Source of the DNA: Gemmatimonadota bacterium | GTDB taxonomy: Bacteria > Gemmatimonadota > Gemmatimonadetes > Longimicrobiales > Gaopeijiaceae | DNA length: 64,000 nt | NCBI GenBank assembly: GCA_022560615.1 | Contig: JADFSR010000018.1 | Location: 1 to 64,000 of the forward strand | Direction of reading: 5' to 3' | In this document: positions 23,740 to 31,852 of the stretch, piece by piece | Position numbering within the stretch: the stretch's first letter is position 1 | Layout of the letters: each line of letters starts with the position of its first letter | Made by a program: the position numbers and the translations under genes | Notes under the pieces: generated by a model | Seen by the model: only the letters and a program-made list of their open reading frames with translations | The model's database searches: none | What the model was told of the DNA's origin: nothing

Positions 23740-25074
23740 ATGCGCACGCTCAGCGCCAGGTCGGCGTTCCTGGGACCCATCCTGGCGATTACGCTCGTCG
23801 TCTCGGGTTGCGAAGCGTCCCCCGGGGCTGCCGCAGCCGGTACGCCTCCGGCGCTACAGCGCTCGGCGCCGGAAGCCGTGGGCATGTCGTCGGAGCGCCT
23901 CACGAGACTGCACGATGGGATGCAGCAACTCGTGGACGAGGGGCTCCTGGCCGGAATAACGACGATGGTCGCGAGGCGCGGACAGGTCGTGGACTTCCGG
24001 ACCTACGGCTACCAGGACATCGAGGCCGGGGACCCCATGGAGGAGGATGCGATCTTCCGGATCTACTCCATGAGCAAGCCGATCACCGGCGTCGCGCTCA
24101 TGACGCTGTACGAGGAAGGTAAGTTCCGCCTGTCCGATCCGGTGCAACGGCACATCCCGGAGTTCACCGATCTGAAGGTCGCGGCGTCATGGGGGGGCGA
24201 CGGTCCGGTGCTCGAGGACGCCGACCACCCCATGACGATCCGAGAGCTGATGTCGCATACGGCCGGGCTGGCGTACGGCATCGGTGCTCCAGGTCCGACA
24301 GACAGCCTGTATTCCGCGCGGGGCGTTCTCTCCAGGGAGCAGACGCTCCAGGACATGATCGACAAGCTCGGTGCGATGCCGCTTCGGCATCAGCCGGGCA
24401 CCCGCTGGTACTACAGCATCGCGGTCGACGTTCAGGGCTATCTCGTCGAGGTCCTCTCTGGCCAGCCGTTCGACGAGTTCCTCCAGGAGCGGATCTTCGA
24501 TCCGCTCCGCATGGTTGATACCGGGTTCCACGTGCCAGAAGAGAACCACGACCGCCTCGTCCAGTACTATGGCTATGACCGCGAAGGCGATCTCCTCCCG
24601 CCAGCCAATACGGGGGCCGCGCCCGGATCGAGACCATTCCTGGACCCGACGACGTTCTTTTCGGGCGGTGGGGGGCTCGTATCGACCACGACCGATTACA
24701 TGCGCTTCTCACAGATGCTGCTGAACGGCGGCGAACTGGACGGTGTGCGAATCCTCTCGCCCACGACGATCGAGTTGATGACCCGAAACCAGATGCCGCG
24801 CGACAACCCGGAGCGCAGTCCTGGGCAGGGCTTCGGACTCAACTTCAGTGTCGTGTTGGACCCCGTCGCGGCGGAGTTCTACTCGGTGGGCGAGTACTAT
24901 TGGGGCGGAGCAGCCGGCACCTGGTTCTGGATCGACCCGGCCGAAGATCTGATCTTCGTCGGCATGATTCAGCAACGAGGCGGTCCTCGGCGTCCCAACG
25001 TGCGCTCGATTTCGCACCGACTAACGTATCAGGCCATCATCGAGCCGCTGGCCGAGATGCACGAGGACGAGTAG
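23740..25074 (+). CDS. Serine hydrolase lipoprotein (class C beta-lactamase/esterase fold)
   Basis: 444 aa. A lipoprotein signal peptide with lipobox LVVSGC anchors it to a membrane. The catalytic Ser-Lys pair is SMSKPITGVAL (SxxK). The Tyr motif is YYSIAVDVQGYLVE, and the last conserved region is near YYWGGAAGTWFWIDP (in place of KTG). This fold includes penicillin-binding proteins, esterases and D-aminopeptidases, and EstB-like esterase is most likely. Start at 23740 is set by AAGGAGGGGAGT just upstream. It is convergent with the PhoD gene, 16 bp away. Confidence 0.87.
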   Translation: MRTLSARSAFLGPILAITLVVSGCEASPGAAAAGTPPALQRSAPEAVGMSSERLTRLHDGMQQLVDEGLLAGITTMVARRGQVVDFRTYGYQDIEAGDPMEEDAIFRIYSMSKPITGVALMTLYEEGKFRLSDPVQRHIPEFTDLKVAASWGGDGPVLEDADHPMTIRELMSHTAGLAYGIGAPGPTDSLYSARGVLSREQTLQDMIDKLGAMPLRHQPGTRWYYSIAVDVQGYLVEVLSGQPFDEFLQERIFDPLRMVDTGFHVPEENHDRLVQYYGYDREGDLLPPANTGAAPGSRPFLDPTTFFSGGGGLVSTTTDYMRFSQMLLNGGELDGVRILSPTTIELMTRNQMPRDNPERSPGQGFGLNFSVVLDPVAAEFYSVGEYYWGGAAGTWFWIDPAEDLIFVGMIQQRGGPRRPNVRSISHRLTYQAIIEPLAEMHEDE

Positions 25075-25090
25075 GGGCCACCTGACTCGG

Positions 25091-26674
25091 CTAGCCTTCC
25101 TGCGCGCCCGGCCTCCCATTCTCCACCACGAACGTCGCACGCGTCTCAATAGCCGCACCCGGTTCGGTGACCACAGGCACGATCTTGAACTCGCTGGTCC
25201 ACAGATCGGGCGTCACCTCCGCGGTCACGTAGCCTCGCTGGCCGTTGTAGAACTTGATGTGTGGATTGTCCGAGAGTCGGCGCTCGCCGCCGGCTGTCAT
25301 GTCCTGGCCGTCGCCATTGGAGCTGATCGAGGTACCCACGAGCTCGGTTGCGACGACGGGTGACGTCAGGTCGTCGAAGTCCGTGTGCAGGTCGGCCACC
25401 CAGTGCGAGTGGATGTCTCCGGTGAGCACGATGGGGTTGGGCGTGCCGACCTCGGCGAGCAGGCCGAGCAGCGCCTGACGTTCGGCCGGATAGCCGTCCC
25501 ACATGTCCATCGACCACGTCTCATCGCCATCCTCGTTGTTCCCGCGTAGACGGGCCATCATCACCTGCTGGGCGAGCACGTTCCAGCGGGCGTCGGTAGC
25601 CGCCAGACCCTCGAAGAGCCAGTCTCGCTGACGTGCGCCGAGGATCGACTGGTCGCTCGCGATGTGCTGAGCGCAACTCGGTTGCGTGCGGTCACCGCAC
25701 GGTTGGTCGCTCCGGTACTGACGGGTGTCGAGCACGTCCATCTCGATCAGGTTGCCGAAGCGGAGCCGGCGGTACAGCTGCGCGTCCGGACCGACCGGCA
25801 TCGCAGCCCGCCGTAGCGGCATGAACTCGTAAAAGGCCTGGTAGGCGGCCGCGCGGCGCAGAAGTAACTCCTCCACCGTCTGCTCGTCCTCGGCGACGTC
25901 GTCCGCATAGTTGTTGTCGACCTCGTGGTCGTCCCACGTCACCACCCAAGGCGCGGACGCGTGGGCCGCGATGAGATTCGGATCTGAGCGATACATCGTG
26001 TACCGCGCACGATAGTCGTCGAGCGTCATGGGCTCGGGAGCCTCGTGGTGCCGGACGAGGTTCTGACCGTAGGACATCTCGTAGATGTAGTCGCCGAGAT
26101 GCACGATCAGATCGACGTTCTCGTCGGCGAGGTGCCGCAAGGCGGTGAAGAGCCCGTGCTCGTAGTGCTGACACGACGCGAACGCGAACCGGAAGCGATC
26201 GACTGCAGCACCGAAGGCAGGGGCGGTCTTGGTGCGTGCTACCGGGCTCACTTGGCCTCCGGCCATCAGCCGATAGAAGTACTCACGCCCGGGCTCCAAG
26301 CCGGCGACCTCGACGTGGACCGAGTGGCCCAGCTGGGGCGTTGCCGAGGCACTTCCGGACTGCGCGATCCGCCGAAAGCTGTCATCCTCCGCGATCTCCC
26401 AGTCGACCCCGACCGCCTGATCGGCAGCCCCGGCGGCTTCGAGCGCCGAACGTGCCAGGCGGCTCCACAGGACGACACCGTCGGGGGACGGGTCGCCGGA
26501 GGCGACACCCAGCGTGAAGGGATTCGACGAGAGCGCCAACGAGCGCTCGGTCCCGCAGGCGGGAAGAGAGCCCAGCGCGACGAGCCCGGTCACGCCTCCC
26601 GTGAGTCGAAGGAAGTCGCGACGTGTGCCGCGCATGTGAAAGAGGTCGTACCACTCGACGTCGCGTGTTTTCAT
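25091..26674 (-). CDS. phoD: PhoD-type alkaline phosphatase/phosphodiesterase (Tat-exported)
   Basis: 527 aa. A twin-arginine signal (TRRDFLRLTGGVTGLVAL) followed by a Cys. An N-terminal Fn3-like domain with FTLGVASGDPSPDGVVLWSR precedes the metallophosphoesterase core: FAFASCQHYEHG (Cys ligand), VHLGDYIYE (Asp), WVVTWDDHEVDNNYADD (Asp/His) and VLTGDIHSHW (His). PhoD enzymes use Fe/Ca to release phosphate from mono- and diesters outside the cytoplasm. The start overlaps the stop of the upstream unknown gene (ATGA), so the two are coupled. Confidence 0.93.
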   Translation of the reverse strand: MKTRDVEWYDLFHMRGTRRDFLRLTGGVTGLVALGSLPACGTERSLALSSNPFTLGVASGDPSPDGVVLWSRLARSALEAAGAADQAVGVDWEIAEDDSFRRIAQSGSASATPQLGHSVHVEVAGLEPGREYFYRLMAGGQVSPVARTKTAPAFGAAVDRFRFAFASCQHYEHGLFTALRHLADENVDLIVHLGDYIYEMSYGQNLVRHHEAPEPMTLDDYRARYTMYRSDPNLIAAHASAPWVVTWDDHEVDNNYADDVAEDEQTVEELLLRRAAAYQAFYEFMPLRRAAMPVGPDAQLYRRLRFGNLIEMDVLDTRQYRSDQPCGDRTQPSCAQHIASDQSILGARQRDWLFEGLAATDARWNVLAQQVMMARLRGNNEDGDETWSMDMWDGYPAERQALLGLLAEVGTPNPIVLTGDIHSHWVADLHTDFDDLTSPVVATELVGTSISSNGDGQDMTAGGERRLSDNPHIKFYNGQRGYVTAEVTPDLWTSEFKIVPVVTEPGAAIETRATFVVENGRPGAQEG

Positions 26675-27235
26675 CGTGTGCCTTCTCTCAAGACGCGCTC
26701 TGCCCGCGCGGGGTTGAAGCTTCCGCAAACGCAAAAGCGGGCCATGTACGCACATGCCTGTTCGGGCGTTCGTCGTCCCGACCGGACCCACTCGACCATC
26801 TTCTTGGCCAGGGTTCCCGAGACCATGCCGTGCCCGCACATCGTCGCCAGCCGACGTGGCGCGTCGTTCACCGGACCGTATTTCAACGCGGTCTCGAGAA
26901 AGGTCCGTTGTTTCGGTACGCAGTTCTGGTCGTTGTAGCCGCGGGCCGGCATCGCGGTCACGATGTAGTCGTCGGTGAAGTCTGGAAGACGTCCGTAGCG
27001 GTGGAGCGTGTGCCGCATCGGCCTCGTCCATCGCGACCTCGATGATGCACGACATGACCTTCTCGTCGAAGATCTCGGGGTTGAGCAGTCCGAGTGCTCG
27101 GTCGGTCATCAGGCTCGTCACCGGATTGTGTTCCTCGAATCGAACCGGACAGGAGGCGAGCGCGACGGTCACCTTCTGAACGTCGCGAAAGCGCGTGCCT
27201 ACGCCGGGACGGCCCAGCTCGACGGTGAGTCCCAC
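26671..27235 (-). pseudogene. Cys-rich protein of unknown function, probably frameshifted
   Basis: Two adjacent frames read as one protein: an upstream half (VGLTVELGRPGVGTRFRDVQ, SCPVRFEEHNPVTSLMTDRA, VMSCIIEVAMDEADA) and a downstream half from ATG 27018 (MRHTLHRYGRLPDFTDDYIV, NCVPKQRTFLETAL, TMCGHGMVSGTLAKKMVEWV, ARFCVCGSFNPARAERVL). The break is at about 27015-27020. Repeated CxHG and CxCG motifs suggest a metal or Fe-S site. Alternatively the second half alone is a complete 115-aa gene. It sits between the TRAP binding protein and phoD and overlaps phoD by 4 nt. I do not recognise the family. Confidence 0.55.
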
Positions 27236-27277
27236 GGTACCGACGTCGATGCGGCCCGTGACGTCGTTGGTCGATCC

Positions 27278-28252
27278 TCATCGACTTCCCTCGTCTGCCA
27301 GAGCGAGCGCCCTTTCGATCCAGGCTCGGCCACCCGGAACCTGAGCGCCGAAGTCATCGTACACGGGAGCGCTTTCGCGGACAAAGGCATCCCGATCCAC
27401 CTCGTTGATCTGCATGCCCGAGGCGGCCAGCTCGGTGAGAAGTCTCTCGTCGATCGCGCGGGCGGCCTCGAACACGAACGCTTGCGTGTCCCGCGCAACG
27501 GCCGCGAGCAGCTCGCGCACGTCTTCGGGAAGGCGGTCCCACGCGTTGGGTGCGACGATGAGGTACGCGGGACTGTAGACGTGGCCGGTCAGCGACAGGA
27601 ACGGCTGGACGTCGTCGAAGGACGCGGTGGCGATGTTGGTGAGCGGGTTTTCCTGGCCGTCCATGACTCCGGTTTGAAGTGCCATGAACACCTCGGAGAA
27701 GGGCATCGGGGAGGGGTTCGCGCCCCACGCCCGGAAGAGCGCGATCCGCCAGGGGCTGTTCGGAGTTCGGATCTTCATGCCGTCCAGGTCGGCTGGAGAG
27801 ACTATGGGCCGAACGCTGTTGGTCACATGGCGAAAGCCGTTTTCCCAGAGCGCGAGCACGCGATACCCCTCCCGCTCGGCGAGCGGCGCGAGCTCGGGCC
27901 AAAAGAGCGTGCGCTCGATCTCGCGCATCTGTGCGCGGTCACGCACCAGGTACGGCATGTCGAAGAGCGCGAACGCGGGCACTACCGAAGACATGACGGT
28001 CGACGGCACCGAGAGATCGACGGTGCCGAGCTTCAACTTCTGCAGCACCTCGCGGTCGTCGCCGAGTTGGGCGGAACCGTAGACCACGACGGTGGCGCGA
28101 CCCGCCAATCTCTGGTTCGCGATACGCGCGAACTCGTCGGCCGAGATCGCGATGAGTGATTCGGGCGGCGCGGAGTGGGCGAGCTTGAGCTCGAGGTGCC
28201 CGGGCTCAGCACATGCCGTCAGCGCTAGCGTGAGGAAGACGAGGCGACGCAT
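27278..28252 (-). CDS. TRAP transporter solute-binding protein (DctP family)
   Basis: 324-aa lipoprotein (LALTAC lipobox). The DctP fold shows LELKLAHSAPPESLIAISAD, the GSAQLGDDREVLQKLKLGTV segment, PSTVMSSVVPAFALFDMPYL, NGFRHVTNSVRPI, DLDGMKIRTPNSPWRIALFR (conserved Arg that binds a carboxylate), and MDGQENPLTNI. It binds organic acids in the periplasm for TRAP uptake. No DctQ/DctM membrane subunits are in the window, so it either works with a distant permease or has a sensory role. It starts 5 bp after the serine hydrolase stop. Confidence 0.9.
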   Translation of the reverse strand: MRRLVFLTLALTACAEPGHLELKLAHSAPPESLIAISADEFARIANQRLAGRATVVVYGSAQLGDDREVLQKLKLGTVDLSVPSTVMSSVVPAFALFDMPYLVRDRAQMREIERTLFWPELAPLAEREGYRVLALWENGFRHVTNSVRPIVSPADLDGMKIRTPNSPWRIALFRAWGANPSPMPFSEVFMALQTGVMDGQENPLTNIATASFDDVQPFLSLTGHVYSPAYLIVAPNAWDRLPEDVRELLAAVARDTQAFVFEAARAIDERLLTELAASGMQINEVDRDAFVRESAPVYDDFGAQVPGGRAWIERALALADEGSR

Positions 28253-28257
28253 CGACT

Positions 28258-29757
28258 TCAGTCGGACTCGGGGATCGCTTCCATGAGCTTCTCCAACGCC
28301 AGGTTCAGGATCCGACTGCCCGGCCCGCTTCCGCGAAAGTGCCCGAGCCGCACGACCACCAAGTCGTGCGTGGGAATGATGATGGTGCGCTGACCACCGC
28401 CGCCGGACGCGTAGTACGCGCTCTGGGGGACTGGCATGCCGCCGGTTCCGTTCAGCCAGAAGAGGCCCCCGTATATCGGGCTGTCCCATGCGGGAGCGGG
28501 GGAGCTGACGAAGTCGACGTACCCCTCCGGCAACAGGCGCTCCCCGTTCCAAACGCCGTCTTGCAGGTAAAGCATGCCGATGCGGGCCCAGTTCCTGGCG
28601 GTGCCGTAGTCGTAGCCCGTGAGCTGGAAGTTGCCCCACGGGTCGGTCTCGAGCACCTGGCGGCGGATCCCGATCTTGTCGAAGAGCGCTCGCTGTGGGA
28701 AGGTGAGGTACTGCTCGCCTCGCGCCTCGACCGTGCGACGAATGACGTAGCCCAGCGAGAGCGGATCGGAGTTCCGGTACCGGCCCTCGGTGTTCGCGTC
28801 GAACTGCATGGGCCGGTTCACGGAGAAGTCGAAAATGTCGACCGCGCCGGTGTACACGTACATGTGATCAGGGTATCCGCTGTTCGGCCCGTAGTCCGGA
28901 TCACGCGGCGCAGTGAAGTGCAGCCCGCTGCTCATGCGCAGGAGGTCGGAGACGCGGATCGCCCCACGCGGGTCGTCGGGCCGCTCGTGCCACTCGGGCA
29001 CCGGTGCGGGGTCGTCGAGCGCGAACTCCCCTTCGTGAATGAGCAGCCCGATGAGCGTCGCGGTGAGGCTCTTGCCCATGGACCAGCTCTCGAGCTGCGT
29101 ATCGAGTCCGATCCCCTGCATGTACCGCTCGGCGATGATCTTGCCGCGGTGCGTGACCAGGAACGCAGCCGTGTATGCCTCCGGGTCGGAGAACGCCAGA
29201 TCGACCGCTTGCTCGAGCGCGGCTCGGTCGATCTCGGGCCCGAGCGGCTCATCGGGAAGAAGATCCCCCATCGGCCACGGCGTGCTTTCGGCGGGGGGTA
29301 AGGTGGACACGACCGGCACGGGGTCGAAGAACGGCGCTCTCTCACCCGCCGGCAGCAGCACGCACCCCTGGTCGCCCGTATAGACGGCGGTACGCGTGAC
29401 CGAGTCCCCGTAGGACATGCTGAGCGTCTGCGCGTCGCGATCGATCATCGGCCGGGAGACGTTCGGCAGCTCGCTCTCGGGCATCATGAAGTAACCCGAC
29501 GTATACAGCGCTTCATCGATATCGCGGCCCGAGACGAAGACGGCCGAGCACATCACCTTGGTGTAGCCAGCGACTCCCAGCTCGAGGTCGCTGCCCTCGG
29601 GGATGTACCGGAAGTCGCCGGCCGGTGCCGAGACGCCCGCGCCCGCGGGCGCGTCATCCGCGGAGGAGCACGCCAGGAACGCGACTGCCGTGACCGCGAG
29701 GCACGTGCGGCGACGGAAAGCCACCACCGCCTCCGATCTGAGTGTGAACCTTACCAT
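28258..29757 (-). CDS. Serine hydrolase lipoprotein (beta-lactamase family, class C type)
   Basis: 499 aa. Signal peptide with a Cys at FLACSS. A family-specific N-terminal domain (about residues 40-150) is followed by the hydrolase domain with ESWSMGKSLTATLIG (SxxK nucleophile), RYRNSDPLSLGYVIR (YxN/S variant) and YYASGGGGQRTIIIP (end motif with the HxG replaced by SGGGG). Domain order resembles 6-aminohexanoate-dimer hydrolase-like enzymes. First gene of the apparent operon that continues with the TRAP binding protein. Substrate unknown. Confidence 0.88.
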   Translation of the reverse strand: MVRFTLRSEAVVAFRRRTCLAVTAVAFLACSSADDAPAGAGVSAPAGDFRYIPEGSDLELGVAGYTKVMCSAVFVSGRDIDEALYTSGYFMMPESELPNVSRPMIDRDAQTLSMSYGDSVTRTAVYTGDQGCVLLPAGERAPFFDPVPVVSTLPPAESTPWPMGDLLPDEPLGPEIDRAALEQAVDLAFSDPEAYTAAFLVTHRGKIIAERYMQGIGLDTQLESWSMGKSLTATLIGLLIHEGEFALDDPAPVPEWHERPDDPRGAIRVSDLLRMSSGLHFTAPRDPDYGPNSGYPDHMYVYTGAVDIFDFSVNRPMQFDANTEGRYRNSDPLSLGYVIRRTVEARGEQYLTFPQRALFDKIGIRRQVLETDPWGNFQLTGYDYGTARNWARIGMLYLQDGVWNGERLLPEGYVDFVSSPAPAWDSPIYGGLFWLNGTGGMPVPQSAYYASGGGGQRTIIIPTHDLVVVRLGHFRGSGPGSRILNLALEKLMEAIPESD

Positions 29758-29868
29758 CAGGCACAGTACGCCCTGTGGAGAAGCCTGTCCAAGCGGCACT
29801 CGGCGCGACAAGTTGCCGACCCGACCGGACCCGAACGGATCAGCTCCGACCCCAAGTGAGATTCCCTC

Positions 29869-30315
29869 ATGAAGTCGATCACCTTCTAGGACATCGAGTC
29901 CCTGGCCTTCGAGGACGCCGATGACCCGCGCATCGAGTAGCCGACCGACGTGCTCGTCCGGGTTAGCGCCCAGGGTATCTGTGGCTCCGATCTTCATCCG
30001 TATTTCGGTCGCGAACGGGGTCTCGACGTCTGTACGGTCATGGGACACGAGCTCGTCGGTGAGATCGTCGAGGCGGGAGAGCCTCACCTCGTGCTTGCGC
30101 CTGGTGAGATTCACGACCGCAACCTGACGTATTCCGGAGGACGATGCCCGGCACGTCACTACCTGCCGGCATCCCTGCGTTTGGCGCAGCGAGACGCCGA
30201 TCTCATCGGCGCACTGATCTCGCACCGGCTGCTGCTCTGCGAGGGAGTCGAAGCCTATCGGATGTTTGCCGAGTGCCGCGAGGGGTGCAGAAAAGTAGTG
30301 CTCATCCCGAGCTAG
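29869..30315 (+). pseudogene. Zinc-dependent alcohol dehydrogenase, decayed
   Basis: A frame starting MKSITF meets UAG at codon 7, continues DIESLAFEDADDPRIE, meets a second UAG, then reads PTDVLVRVSAQGICGSDLHP (zinc Cys and GxCGSD motif) and VMGHELVGEIVEAGE (catalytic-zinc GHE motif). The middle, including the nucleotide-binding Rossmann GxGxxG, is deleted. The C-terminal end returns as ADLIGALISHRLLLCEGVEA, YRMFAECREGCRKVVLIP. Two stops and a large internal deletion show long-term decay. Confidence 0.8.
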
Positions 30316-30348
30316 AATCGGGATCTGCTGGACTTCTACGGCCGGATG

Positions 30349-30960
30349 CTAGACGCGGACCCACCAGTTCTTCGACTTGCCGCCTTCGACCCGCTTGAAT
30401 CCCACTTCCTTCAAGTCGCCTCGAAGCGCGTCGGTCAGGCGCTCGGCCTCCTTGGCGCTGAGGTCGCCCTCGAGCTTCAGTACGGTTCCTCCGTCGCCGC
30501 CGATGGCGACCTTCACGTCGCGCGCCGGATCGCCGAGCTCACGTAGTTGGCGAGCGAGGTCGTTCGCGAAGGCCCGTCGATCGTCCTTGGTGACGACCCG
30601 GTCCTTGCGCTTCCTCTTTTTCTCTTCGTCCGCGCGTGCGTCCGTCCAGGTGAGCATCACTCCTGGCAGCGACATGGGCAGTCCGATCGCGAGTCCGAAG
30701 AGCAGCATCGCGCCCGCCGAGGCAAGCTCCGGCTGCCCACCGATCGAGTCGAGCATCGAGGTGACCATCCAGTAGGCCGCGCCTCCACCCAGGCCGACGG
30801 ACACGACCGCGAAGACCGCGATGCCCGCGCGTTTCACGTTGAGCAGCATCTCGTGCCCACGAGGCTTGCGCAGCAGCCAAGTGGTGCCGAGTGACGTGCT
30901 CAAGCCGCCGAGCAACATCGCGACGATCTGCGGCGCGTACTGTCCCAGTCCGCTTTCCAT
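30349..30960 (-). CDS. Membrane protein of unknown function
   Basis: 203 aa. The first half has three hydrophobic segments (about residues 9-28, 44-68 and 82-105). The soluble C-terminal half begins with a Lys/Arg-rich linker (EEKKRKRKDRVVTKDD) and is mixed alpha/beta (VKVAIGGDGGTVLKLEGDLS, GFKRVEGGKSKNWWVRV). I recognise no family. It is a plausible gene because of length and normal codon use. It has no operon partners. Confidence 0.7.
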   Translation of the reverse strand: MESGLGQYAPQIVAMLLGGLSTSLGTTWLLRKPRGHEMLLNVKRAGIAVFAVVSVGLGGGAAYWMVTSMLDSIGGQPELASAGAMLLFGLAIGLPMSLPGVMLTWTDARADEEKKRKRKDRVVTKDDRRAFANDLARQLRELGDPARDVKVAIGGDGGTVLKLEGDLSAKEAERLTDALRGDLKEVGFKRVEGGKSKNWWVRV

Positions 30961-31068
30961 GCGGAGAAGCTAGCGGGCGCTTGCGCAGACGTCCCGTTCA
31001 CGCATTCGCTTCGCCCGGCTTGCACTGCACGTTTCTCTGTACGCGTCCTCAATGGATGTGTAGATTAA

Positions 31069-31086
31069 TGTGTGGAGGTACACACA
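31069..31086. promoter_or_regulatory. Palindrome at the vapB start, candidate operator
   Basis: TGTGTG (31069-31074), spacer GAGGTA, CACACA (31081-31086). The palindrome contains the Shine-Dalgarno (GGAGG) in its centre and ends on the A of the vapB ATG. VapBC complexes usually bind such inverted repeats to repress their own operon. As RNA the same arms could hide the ribosome-binding site. Confidence 0.65.
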
Positions 31087-31286
31087 TGGCGACCAACTTA
31101 GCTCTCGACCCGGACTTGCTCGACCGTGCGCTGGCGGTTAGCGGGCAAAAAACGAAGAAAGCAGCGGTGACCAAAGCCCTCGAGGAATTTATCGCCCGCC
31201 GCGAGCAACGGGAGATCCTCGATCTTTTCGGCAAGCTCGACTGGGACCCCGACTACGACTACAAAACGGAGCGCTCACGGGGGTGA
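31086..31286 (+). CDS. vapB: VapB-type antitoxin
   Basis: 66 aa with a ribbon-helix-helix-type start (MATNLALDPDLLDRALAVSG, KTKKAAVTKALEEFIARR) and an acidic C-terminal tail (LDWDPDYDYKTERSRG) that would occupy the toxin active site. This is the VapB subgroup described by TTK.AAV..AL.E.I.RR. The stop is inside the vapC start (GTGA overlap). Likely regulated through the palindrome over its start codon. Confidence 0.92.
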   Translation: MATNLALDPDLLDRALAVSGQKTKKAAVTKALEEFIARREQREILDLFGKLDWDPDYDYKTERSRG

Positions 31287-31699
31287 GGCTATTCGTGGAC
31301 ACGAGCGTGTGGTCGCTGGCGCTGAGGCGGAACGATCCCGCAGCGATCCCCGAAGTGAGGGCCCTGGGCGAGGCCCTCGAGCAGGGCGACCTCGTGTTCA
31401 CCACGGGTCTCGTTCTCCAGGAGTTGCTCCAGGGCTTCCGGGGCCCGAGGGCCCGGGACGCGATCATCCGCCGGTTCGCCTCCCTGCCTTTCCTCGTTCC
31501 CGAGCGGAGCGACTACATCGAGGCGGCCGGAGTACGTAACGAGTGCAGGCGAAAGGGAGTGCAGGTCGGAACGATCGATGCCCTGTTCGCCGAGCTTTGC
31601 CTGAGCAACGACCTGACGATCCTGACTACCGACCACGACTTCCATCGGATCGCCGACATCCTTCCGCTGTCGTGCTGGAGGTCCACAGCAACCGGCTGA
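31283..31699 (+). CDS. vapC: VapC-type PIN-domain ribonuclease toxin
   Basis: 138 aa, GTG start overlapping vapB. The PIN acidic residues are in RLFVDTSVWSLALRRND (first Asp), TTGLVLQELLQGFRGP (Glu), GTIDALFAELC (Asp) and TTDHDFHRIADILPL (Asp). Such toxins cut tRNA or rRNA when free of VapB. It forms a complete type II module with vapB. Confidence 0.93.
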   Translation: MRLFVDTSVWSLALRRNDPAAIPEVRALGEALEQGDLVFTTGLVLQELLQGFRGPRARDAIIRRFASLPFLVPERSDYIEAAGVRNECRRKGVQVGTIDALFAELCLSNDLTILTTDHDFHRIADILPLSCWRSTATG

Positions 31700-31852
31700 C
31701 GCCTTCCTAGCCCTAGCAGCGAGCGTGATCCCGGCACGAGGTGGATCGTCTCGCCAGCGGCCCTAGCAGCTCGCGCGCACCGAGCTGCGTTCTCATCTTG
31801 TGATCGGCATGGGCCGTTCCGCCGATCTCCCGAGCCTCCGTTGGAGATGGAC

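Noticed and set aside
27278-27280. UGA between the TRAP binding protein and the downstream Cys-rich frame as a possible selenocysteine codon
   Set aside because: The TRAP protein ends at a normal family length, and the residues just after the UGA do not resemble it. Unlike the OsmC case, similarity is not continuous across the codon.
29887-29889. In-frame UAG codons in the ADH and lysin remnants as pyrrolysine or amber recoding
   Set aside because: Both genes also have deletions or frameshifts and missing catalytic parts, which is simple decay.
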